This document shows, piece by piece, positions 49,701-61,700 of a stretch of DNA of 64,000 bases. The DNA is from Chimonanthus salicifolius (Eukaryota; Streptophyta; Magnoliopsida; Laurales; Calycanthaceae), in NCBI GenBank assembly GCA_013350335.1, contig CM023536.1, forward strand, positions 6,220,207 to 6,284,206. Direction: 5' to 3'. Numbering within the stretch: the first letter of the stretch is position 1; the number at the start of each line of letters is the position of its first letter. Under the pieces are notes generated by a model that did not search any database, was not told where the DNA came from, and worked only from the letters and a program-made list of their open reading frames with translations. The translations under genes and the position numbers were made by a program.

Positions 49701-52700
49701 GATTATTTTATTTATTGTCAAATGGATTTGATATCATTGCATGGACATGAACTTCATGCATTTGCATGGGATGGGAAAGCATGAGACCGAGATAAAGAGA
49801 CGACGCACTTTACTCGGAAACATTTATATATGTATGGAATGAATAACCATTGTATATAGCCGCGAAGCCTGCACAAGAGTATAGGTGTGTAGTGCTCCCC
49901 CAGTAGTCCCAGTTAAATTGCCTGTTTTGGGTAGTAGCTCCAAGCCGGTGCCCCAGGAAAGCTACGGACATAAATTACCAATGTTTATAACCATTGAATG
50001 AGAAAGAAAGATTGACCAATGCATGGGGCATGAGAAGGGCGCACATCAATTCATGTCACCATGGCATAATGCATCATGTTGATTTTTAAGCGCATTTGAA
50101 AGTATTATGATTCTTATTCGTATGAAATGATTATGAGGTGGATTTGAATGAGTTCTTAGAACTAGTATGAAATGGATTTTGAAATATGGGATGGGTATGA
50201 TTTTCGAATGAGAAGTATCGTATGCTTAACACATATGATTTGTTTTCTATTTTTATTATGTCACATGTTAGTACCTACTTTGATGGGAATTCCTATTGGC
50301 CGTGTGACTAAGCCCACAATTTTTTCCCCTTTTTAGAAATTGATGTAGGAAATGAGAAAGGCGATGGGGCTGGACCAAGCAATAGTCAATCATGATTGGA
50401 AAGGAAGCAAAAGAAAGAGCTTGGAGAGAGTTGTACATTTTGATATTTTGGAATTGAAGATAATTTAATTCATTTTGCCATTTTGTCCATATTTTGAGAG
50501 AATTTATTCTGCAGGAGTTACGAGAATGGAAATGTAATCATTGGTGTATAAACTCCTAGATACTTGAGTTAGACTTGATATTTGTAATTTAACTTATGTG
50601 GGATACCTTACACTTTGCTTTGGAATGTGAATGGTTATCATTTAGATGCATCAAATATTTTTGTATGTTTCCGCAGGTTATATTAGTGTGTTGCAAATGT
50701 GATAATGGACTTTTGTCCGTGCGCACACACTAGATGGCCAGTCGAGGGTCGGGTCTTTGGACTCGAACTCGACTCGCATCGTGGAGCTCGCCTCCCTCTC
50801 TCCACTAAATATCCACATAATCCTACTCTAATGTCGGTAGTTAGAAGGGTGGGCGTTACAAGAAAATCATGACTTCACAACATTCTTGAGGTAGAACTCA
50901 CTCTCAAAAGTTATCCATTGAGAGAAGGATGTCTCAAGTGTTATATAGAGTCATTGGTTTCACAAATTGACCGATATGGGACTTTTGTCACTTCACACCC
51001 ACCCTCGAGCGCAGCTACGTCCTATGGATGCACGCAAGAACCTGCTCTAATAACATGTCATAAAACCATGATATGGTAACATTATTGAGGTACAACTCAC
51101 TTTCAAAAGCTAGCTATTGAGAGAAGGGTGCTTCAAGTGTAATATAGAGCCATTGGTTTCACAAATTAACCAATTTAGGACTTTTGTCAATTCACACTCT
51201 CCCTCACATGCAGTTGTGCCCTGCAACCGATACTCACATCTAAAATTTTGCAGTCTCAGTTCCTTTTCACCAATTGTTGGCTCTTGATCTCCCTCTGCCA
51301 CGTCACAGCCTCTACAGCTCTCTCAGTTTGTGCATGATCTCCACGTGGCACTTCTTGCAATGGTCGACCCAACACTTGCTCTGGCGGAGGAACCAAATTT
51401 TTAGATGAAAATTCCAACACCTGCTGAGAAATTTGATAATCTTGGATTTATCTCACAGAAATCAAGAAGCTTTTTCCGTTGAAAGAGAGGGAAATCTTTG
51501 GATGCCTATTTCCAATCAGAAGATTAAGAGAGCAGCAATCTTCCTTATTCAAATTCCGATCATCCATCTCAACGAGCTTTCTGAGTCTGCTACTGAAAAA
51601 ACGATCAAACTCCAAGTCCATCCTTCAATGGGGTAAGCCAAGACACTGGATCTAGACCCTTCTTTGATAGATGTTTGCGCGCCAACGCCCAAGAATTCTA
51701 AAATGGCCCAAGTCTTGAGTTGACTTCAAGAGTCTCATGACCTCCTCCTCTGTCTTCAATGCTATCAGGAAGCAGTTTTCTCCAATGAGGCAAATTTGGG
51801 GGTCTAAGAAGCCTTTCCCAACAAGAAATGGTGTACTTTGGGCCTGAGATGATCGACCGATCAAGGAAATCACCACGGCTTTGGAAAACCAATCCTTGAT
51901 CTTTTCCACCTTGTTTGGGGCACATCAAGTCAATTGCCACCCTTCCTGGCTTTGAGCCATCCTTTCCTAGGTAGGATGGCTATCCCCTTGTTTTAGAGGA
52001 TTCCCCAACCACATCAACCCATCTTGATTCCTTGTCGTTGATTATCTCATTGCATTGTGTGATACCCCTGTGTATGGGGGCGGTGTGGGAAGAGAGAATA
52101 GCGCCAGGGTGGGTGCTGGAAGTCCCACATCGACCAGAGAGCTTGAGGTGTTGTGGTACTTAAGTTGGAATACCACCCCCCTCTAGTACAAGGCCTCCTA
52201 GGCCGAGGTGTATGGCTAATGGGAACGAAGTCGTGAAAGCCCGTTTAGGCCAAAGCGGACAATATTGAGCTGGTGGGACGGGACGTTACAAATGGTATAA
52301 AAGCACGGTTCAACTCTCGAATGTCGGTGAGATGTGTGATAGAGCTGAGGACGGCTCTGGTTCTAAGGGGGCTAGATTGTGATACCCCTGTGTATGAGGG
52401 CGGTGTAGGAAGAGAAAATAACGCCAGGGAGGGCGCTTGAAGTCTCACATCGCCCAGAGAGCTTGAGGTGTTGTGGTATTTAAGTTGGAATACCTCCTCC
52501 CTCTAGTACAAGGTCTTCCAGGTCTAGGTGAATGGCTAATGAGAACAAAGCCTTGAGGGTTACCAGGTCAGCAAGTGAGGCTAGATCCGAGGGCCCAAAG
52601 AGGACAATATTGTCGTTGCGTACTCTGAACCAAGACAAGGCCTTCTAGAGCGCTAGTATGGGATAGTGCTCTAAAGCAAAGCCGTGAGGGCATGTTTAGG

Positions 52701-55700
52701 CCCAAAACGAATAATATTGTACTGGCTAGATGGGGCGTTACACTATGAGAGTCGTAGGGTCCATATCTTTGGGGCCTGATGTATGATTGATAGGTTGTTT
52801 CCTTCTTCACCGGCTCTTCTGATGGACGAGTGGCGAATTCCATTTCTCATAAATTGAACTGGGTTCACCTACAGATACCTGCCTTCAAGCAAGTAGTCGT
52901 TAAGCTCCTTAATCGTTTTTTTCTGCCTGAGCCCGTTGGCCATTCTAATGAAGCCAAAAGCGCTACCAGTTGCATCCTTCTTCTTCGAAACGAAAGTACC
53001 CCTTACCGTCCCCCATTGTCTAAACAGACCCTGCAGGCAGCTTCCAGTCGTAGGATCCGGCAGATTTGCAATGAACAAGGTGATTGAAGCCTTCCTTACG
53101 CGATGTCTTCTCCATGTGGCTTGTTGCCATCCTTCTCCATCAGTTGTGTCCCAATCCCCCTACTGGTTCTACTAATCGTCATCTCTTTTCTCCGGATGAA
53201 TATGTTCTCTTTCCAACTCTCTCTCTCGATTTCTCCCTGGTTCTTTCTCTCACTCTCTCTGTCACTCCATTTTCCTCGCTCATAATGATGACATTGATGA
53301 TGCTGACGATGCTAATGTTGATGCTGATGGAGTTGATGGTGTTAGAATGATGCTACTGTTGATGGTGATTGTGGTGATGGTTGTAACAATGGTGGGAGTC
53401 TTCAAAAAAAATCCAACCTTGTTGAAATGATAGAACTTATCATCTAGTCCTAATATTTCAGGCCAAAAAATTAGTAATAGCTCACAATGCTGATGATAGT
53501 ATTGGTGGTGGTGGTCGAAATGATAGAACTTACCATGTCAGTTCTAATACTTTTGCCAAAAACCAGAGCATCCCCAGAAGTTGGTGGTAGAAGGCCAACA
53601 AGCATGGAAATCGTTGTGCTTTTACCAGCTCCATTATGCCCTTACAAAGAAAGAAATCATATGAATGTCACTCAATAAAAGGCACAACAAAAGGCAGAGG
53701 GGGATAATAGTTCAAAAATGGCTTTTAAACTGTGCAAATTTGTTTATTGACAAAAAATAAAACACGACTTCTTTTTTTAACAATAACAACAAGAAATTAT
53801 ATTAATAAAGTAAAATAGAGTACAAGTGACGGATATAAGAGACTTAGCCTTAAAAAAAAAAAATTAGAAATTTAGACAAACGTACAACATAAACCCTAAA
53901 ATCCTTTAATCACTCCCCCATATCAAAGGAAAAAAACATCCTCATGCTCCTTATTCACCCTCCATTTTGCTAAAAAGTTTGCCTCCGTTTGCTGACCTTA
54001 TGACAAGCGAGAAGGAAATCTCTCTCGCTACTAAAACCAATTTCCAAAGAGGACATTTTGTAATACCCTGCCCCAAAAAGTCCCACATCGCTAGTGGCAT
54101 TGGAAGTTCCTTGGTATATAAGTAGTAGCCTTCCTCTTTCTAACACAAGGCCTTTTGGGAGCAACAGTGGGTTGGCTTGCCAAAGCAAAGCCGTGCGGGT
54201 CAGTGTGTAGGCCCAAAGCGGACAATATTGTGCTAGCGGGACTGGGTCGTTACAAATGGTATCAGAGCATGGTTCAGCTCTCTGCCTGAGGGTGTGGGCT
54301 TGGTTGTTGTGTGTGCAGAGCTGGGGACGGCTCTGACTTTAAGGGGGGTAGATTGTAATACCCTGCCCCAAAAAGTCCCACATTGCTAGTGGCATTGGAA
54401 GTTCCCTGGTATATAAGTAGTGGCATTCCTCCTTCTAGCACAAGGCCTTTTGGGAGCTACAGTGGGTTGGCTCGCCAAAGAAAGGCCAGTGCGGGTCCTC
54501 GTGTAGACCCAAAGCGGACAATATTGTGCTAACAGGACGGGTCGTTACACATTTAGATCCGCTTTAATCATGTTTACTGAATCCCCCACAATTATTAGCT
54601 TCCCCTGACCAATACCCGCCCACCCACAAAGACAAGGCTCTCCTAATACCTAAAAGCTCTACCTCATTTGACTCCCTCAGACCCAATGACTCTAAAAACA
54701 CTAAGGACGTTGAATCATGCAAGACCCATCCCATCCTTGTTGGCCCTAGTGTACCCCTTGAGCCCCATCAACAAGAAATTGTAACACTCCAAGCGGTGGA
54801 GAAGACCATTCTTTCTTCTTACCTCCTTGCTAGGTCCACCACTCATGCAACCTCCCCAAGATCTATGGAAGTCCATCATATTGCACCCTTTAAATTCCTT
54901 ACTAGCCACTAACCATGCTCAGAGTCTCTATTTTACCCGTTTGGAAAATATCATCCTCCTCGGAGACTATGTTCTCAAAGATTCTCATGTTCTTGTCTTT
55001 CCAAACAGACCATAGGATAGCTGCTAGGATGGTATACCAGGTTGTTTTCAATTCCAATGTAAGAACCATCAAAGACCCATGAAACTCCCATCATAGAAGC
55101 AAATCTAGATCATGGGTTTCTCACAATCAAGCATCTCCCGAGCAAATGGTCAGTGTCCTCCTAATGGCCACAAAGAATGCATGTTAGGATGTCACTAGAA
55201 ATCAAGATACCCCTCCTGTTAAGTTCCACCTTAGATAGTATGTTTTTATTAAGCACGCACCAAACAAAAACTTAAACCCTTTGGGAGGCCACTCTTGACC
55301 AGGCTGAGAAACTAAGGTAGTACCCATTGTTTGAGCCTTTTAGTGCCAAATCAACCCCTCACTAGACTTAGTAAAAGCCGCATAAATCATCGGTCTAGAT
55401 ACACTCATCTTCCTCATTCCTAGATATAGGTACGTCCCCTTATCTCCCCATAAAAAGTTTTTAAACAACTGTTCCAACCTATTAACAATCCCCTTTGGCA
55501 AGTCAAAGATTGACCTAAAGTACAAGAAAAGATCAGCCAAAACTGATTTAATGATGGTCAGCCTGCCGTCTAAGGACAAGTAATCCTACCCCACTCGGCG
55601 GCCTTTTTCCAACTACCGGAGCCTAAAACCTCTTAGACTTAAAACTCCCACTGATTGGCAAGCCTAAATAAGTGAAAGGAAGCCTTCCGCTTCAACAGGC

Positions 55701-58700
55701 CAACTCTTATGCTATTCTGTGATGACCCGCCCCAGAGGGAGACCCACAAGACCTTGAGCGTCCAAGGGGAGAGAAAATCGTCAGGTGAACAACGCCCAAC
55801 GCCTAGGGCTTGTTCACAATCCCACATCGCCTAGTGTGGGCAAATTCCTGTGGTATATATGAGGTTGGCTCTCCTCCTCCTAGCACAAGGCCTTTTGAGG
55901 GCTCCCCTGGTATGGGTCCTCAGAGCAAAGCCATGCGAGCCCAGTTGAGGGGATCAAAGCGGACAATATTGTTCTGGCAAGAGCGGGTTGTAACAAATGG
56001 TACCAGAGCACGGTTCAACTCTCGGATTGAGGGTGTGGGTTGTTGCATGATCGAGCCAAGGGTGGCTCGGGTCGTAAGGGGGGATCCACAAGACCCTAAG
56101 CACCCAAGGGGAAAGAAAATCGCCAAGTGAACAGCGCCCAACACCTGCAGCATGTTCACAATCCCACATCAGCCCAGTGTGGGCGAATTCCTGTGGTATA
56201 TATGAGGTTGACTCTCCTTCTTCTAGCACAAGGCTTTTTGAGGGCTCCCCTAGCATGGGTCCTCAGAGCAAAGCCAGTGCAGGCCCAGTTGAGGGGACCA
56301 AAGCGGACAATATTTTGTTAGGCGGGAGCGAGCATTACATATTCTTATAAGCAGATCCTCTTCCACATCAATCCCTATTAAGGTGCTCTTTCTTAGGTTA
56401 ATTCTAAGCCTCGGGACCAATTCAAAGCACCTTAAAACTGCTTTGTACCCTAAGATTTCATCCCTACATGCCTTACACAAGAATAGAGTGTCATCCGCAA
56501 ATTGCAGATAGGATACAACTTGTACCCTCTCTATCATAAGAAAGCGTCTAATTATGCTCAAGGACCTAGCTTTATATTGAAGCCTTCTCCCACCAGAGTA
56601 CAAATGAAAGCGGAAAGGGGATCGCCTTGCCTAAGACCCCTATTAGCCATAATAGGATCAATTGGGGATCCATTGACTAACACAGAGTAAGACGTATTCT
56701 CGACACATGCTTTCATCCAATACTTCTGACGCTAGCCAAAACCCATTCTACCAAACAAGTACTCAACAAAGCTCCAGTTCACATCATCATATACTTTCTC
56801 CATATCAATTTTAAATAGAAACCTAGACTTCCTATCTTTTTTCCTTATATGGAGCAATTCCTTAGCCATCAACACTCGTCCAAATTTTGCCTATCTTTAT
56901 GAACGACCCTTCAGATTCTCCAATAATCTCGTTATGTACTTCTTTCAATTTTCCCACCAAAACCTTAGCCAATAGTTTCGAAACACATTCTATTAGGCTA
57001 ATTGGTCTAAAGGGGGATAATTCCGAAGGTCCGTCTCTTTTTGGAACATGGGTTATGAAAGAATTTTTCAAGCCCTTACTGATCTTACCAGCTTTCATGA
57101 AATTCTTTAAAAATCTTAACAAAATCAGGGCCGATCGTATCCGAATAAGTTTTAATAAAACTAAGTTGAAACCATTTGGCCCCAAAACTTTATCCCCCAC
57201 TAAGCTACCAAGAGCCAACCTACTTTACTCTAAGCTAAACTCCTATTCTAACCAGCCTACCATTTCCTTTGTTACTCTATTGAATTCTATCTCGTCTGAT
57301 ATTGGCCTATGTATCCATTGTTATAATGAAAATTGGGAAAAAAAGAAAGAAAAGAGAGATAATTCTGATGCAGAGCAGCCCAGCTAGGCCTGGGCCCAGT
57401 TTCGAACCAGGCCCAACCAACTTCAGTTACATAGGGTATTATAACCCTCATGCAGCGGTAGATTTCATAGAACAGAACAGAAGAAAATGAAGCAAAACCG
57501 TGCAGGGCCTGTATGTGTGGGCCCAAAGCAGGACAATATTGTGCTAGCAGACAGGTCGTTACAAATGGTATCAGAGAATAGTTCAACTCTCTGCCTGAGG
57601 GTGTGGGCTTGGTTCTCGTGTGTGCAGAGCTGGGGACGGCTCTAGCTTTAAAGGAAGTAGATTGTAATACCCCACCCCAGAGGGGGTTATAATGTGGAGC
57701 GTGTCTATGGAGGAAAAAAGTCTCACATTACTAGTTGCATTGGAAATTCCCTGGTATATAAGTGGTAGCACTCCTCCTTTTAGCACAAGGCCTTTTGGGA
57801 GCAACAGTGGGTTGGCTCGCCAAAGCAAAGCCTTGCAGGCCTATGTCTGTAGGCCTAAAGCGGACAATATTGTGCTAGCAGGATGGGTCGTTACAGTCCC
57901 ATACTGGTTTTGTAATAATTTAGATACTAGACCGGCAGATTTAACCCTATTTTGATGATAGATCTATTATATGTTGAATTTGACAAGCCCCTTTGTTTTG
58001 AGGGTCTTCTACTTTGAGTTGTGGCTTGGTCTAAACTATAACATAATTGTTCACATTGAAATTTCAAGAATTGCATGATTGTTTGGTGGTAAATTTATAT
58101 TGTTTTTATTGCACTTATTAATTTGGACCTTTAATTTCAGCCCTTAGGAAGCATTATTTTGACCCTTTCATAATTGCATTACGCATTTGGGACTATCTCA
58201 TCCTTTTTCCTGCATCAAATTCTCTATGTATTGTATTGCTTGATCATAAAAGAGAAGAGGATACATGTATATATAGAATACAGAGAAGCCAATCAAGGAT
58301 AATCAAAAGGAAAGAAAGATCGTTTACAATCATTTACAATCAATGATATCTAAAAGTCAAACACACATGTAAAATATGAAATTATACCATATTTACAACA
58401 CTTCCCCTCAAGTTGTTGCAAAGATATCGAGTAAACTCAACTTGCTTAAGACGTCATCAAGTTGTGACCGAGAGATGGCCTTGGTGAGCATATCAACAAG
58501 TTGATCCTTAGATTGCAAATAAGGAGTGAGAATATGATGCAATAACGTGTTGGCGAAGAAAGTGGCAATCAATTTCAATATGATTTCTTCGCTCATGGAA
58601 TACAGGATTGATCGCAATGTTGATTGCAGCCTGATTATAACAAAACATCAATAAGGGTACAGATGTAGCAAAATCCAACTCGGCTAGAAATTGCTTGAAC

Positions 58701-61700
58701 CATAGTAATTCACAGGTAGTATTAGTCATTGCACGATATTCAATCTCTACACCGGAACGAGAAATAACAATCTCTTTCTTGCTACAAGAAAATGCCAAAT
58801 CAGATCCTAAAAAAATGCAATATCCTATAGTCGAGCAACGGTCATCTGGAGAACCAACCAAATCAGCATCTGAGTAACCTCAAATAACTAGTTGAAGATG
58901 ATGTTTATAAAACGACGTCTTCCAGGATGAGCTTAAGATAACGAAGAATTTATAGATTCTCAAAATCCTTCTTCAATTGAATCCCATCCACTCATCTTGG
59001 TGATGAGGTGGATGGCATGAGTCACAACTCAAAGCCAAATTAGCTTCCTCAACTAAAAAGATCTTCCAAAATATCTTCTAAATCTTATCCAAACTATTTT
59101 ACAAGTAATTTAAATTGGACATATTTAGAAAATGATATGAAAAAATCCGACACCGCTATCGTGTTGTGAATGCGGGTTTTAGATAGAGTGGTAAAGTCGG
59201 ATTTTCATTTTAATAACCAAAAATCCTCCAAGCACCGCTTGAAGATGGGCATCCCCTGGGGCATGCATAACTTGAGTGACTACGCCAACAACATAGGATA
59301 AGTCAAGCCAGGTGATGCTAAGATAAATGAGATTGCCTAACAACAACCGATGAAAGCGATGATCAGGAAGAGGAGACCCATCAGATGCAAAAAAAAAAAA
59401 AAATTTGCATTAACATCAAGCTGGTGTCTCTGTAGGTTTGCATCCAGAATATCCAACATCATGAAGAAGATCTAAAGTATATTTACATTGCGAAAGAACA
59501 AGTCCTTTAAAAGATCGAGCAACATCAATTCCCAACATCAAAAGATTGTTGAAAATAGGCTTTAAAAACATTGATAGAGGATTCATTATTCCATGCTAAG
59601 ACTATATAGTCAACATAAATCACAAGAAGTATAACAACATCTTCAGCACAATATATATAAACAAAATGATCTGATTGACATCGTGCAAAACCATAATTTA
59701 ATAAGGATGTGTTAAATTTATCAAACCATGCCCGAAGAGACTGTTTGAGACCATATATTGCTTTCTTAAGCCGACATACCTTCCCTTGCTCCCCCGGTCT
59801 AATAAAGCCTGGAGGTGGGAGCATGTAAACTTCTTTTTTCAGGTCACCATCGAGAAACACATTATTGATATCAGGTCACCATAGGAGAATTTCACAGCAT
59901 TTGAAGGGTTCACCAGGAATAGGTATATAGATGCACAGGCATGGTCACTGTTCCACTACTGCATGCACTGATGTTGATTGGGTTGGGTGCCTAGTTGACT
60001 GAAAATCTACTGCAGGTTTTTGTACATTTGTTGGAGGTAACTTGGTAACATGGAGGAGTAAGAAACATAATGTCGTTGCACGATTAAGTGCATAAGCATA
60101 GTATCATGTAATGGCTTCGACCACAAGTGAAATTATTTGACTTTGGCTTTTATTGTAAGATTTGGGTTTTGATTCGACTCAACCAACACAAATGTTTTGT
60201 GATAATCAGGTTCCAATGCAGATTACTTCAAATCCAATATTTCATGAGCGAACTAAACATATTGAGGTGTATTTTCAATTTTTTCGAGAAAATGTTCAAG
60301 TTAACGTTATTTGTACTCCGTTTGCCCGCAGTGATAAACAGTTTGCATATATTTTCAAAAAAAGTCTTCCTCCTGCCAAATTTCAAAAGATATTATCCAA
60401 GTTGGGCTCCATAAATATTTCCGACAAAACTTGAGGGGGAGTGTTGATTGAAAAGAGAGTCTTAATTGGCTTGACTCCATAACTTCAGACTTTTTACTGG
60501 CTTGTAATCATATAGACATTGTTGTTGTAATTTTCAATGTGACGTAATAAGAAATACGCTCATCTTCTCCGTGGTTTTTTCCCTTCGAGGCTTTCCACGT
60601 AAATTCTCGTCTTCATTGTGATTTGTTTTTTCTACAATACCCTTCTGGTGTGCATGAAAATATTAGGACACCATCTACAAGAACCCTGAGTTTTTCGATC
60701 ACCAAAGAGCGCCCTTTGCCTTTTGCATTTCCTTTACTGATTTCAACGTTATCAGAAAGCAATTATCTCCAACGAGGCTGATTTTGGGAGTAGAGAAGCC
60801 TGCATCGGCCAAAATTCTTTGATATGTCGCTCAGAAATGTGTTCCCACAAGCAAGCCACCAGAGACCTCGACAACCAATCCTTGGTTTTGCCTTCCTCTT
60901 TTGTTTCTAGCATTAGTTCGATCGAGCAATTATTCAGATGACGACCCTGATTGATCACACCCTTCCACCAGTTTTTTGAGGATACTCCCACCACGTCCGT
61001 CCAACTTCTTCTACCAAGGATCTTTGCTTTGTCTTTTGAGATAATAAGGCAATTATTTACCTTTTTCACCGCAGTTCGATTGAGCAGTTATTCAGGTGAG
61101 GACCTTGATTGATCACAACCTTCCACCAGTTTTTGAGGATTCTCCCACCACATCCGTCCAACTTCTTCCATCAAGGATCTTCTCTTTGCCTTTTGAGATG
61201 ATAAGGTAATTATTAACCTTTTTCACCTCTTCATCCGGGCCTTTTTGGTTTGTAAAAGAGAGCTTTTTATCTCTGCCGAAGTGACTGGGATCAACATGTA
61301 GTCGTCTTTCCTCGAGCAGGGACCCATTGAGGCTCTTTATTGCACTCTCTGCTTAGAGACCATTAGTCATCCTAACGAAACCAAAAACTCATCCCATCGC
61401 ATCCTTCTTCAAGACGAAGACATATCTGACAAAACCCCATTGCTTGGAGAAACCTTGTAGCTTCTAGAAGTCAAATCCAGAAGATTAGCCATAAACAAAG
61501 TAATTAAAGCACTCCCTTCAACCGGCCCTCACTAGTCCTTCCATCAATAGTTATGCTCCCATCCCCTCACTAGTCCTGCCAACCGTCGACAATGCTTCTC
61601 AGGTACCCACTATCCTTCCCCTGCATCGCTAGTCACTGGTCCCGCCGGTTGTTGACAATGCTTCTAAGGTATCCACTATCCTTCCCTATGCTGTTCATAA

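Larger units (their letters stand above)
53770..57330 (-). mobile_element. L1-type LINE ORF2, RT to RNase H, split by two TRIMs
   Basis: Minus strand from about 57330: RT start [20 protein letters not shown] and [20 protein letters not shown], catalytic [12 protein letters not shown] at about 56510-56475, then [15 protein letters not shown] and [11 protein letters not shown], the zf-RVT region (55250-55100), [11 protein letters not shown] near 54860 and RNase H to about 53950, with a tail at 53770. TRIMs at 55718-56339 and 54059-54549 interrupt it. Multiple stops. Confidence 0.83.
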
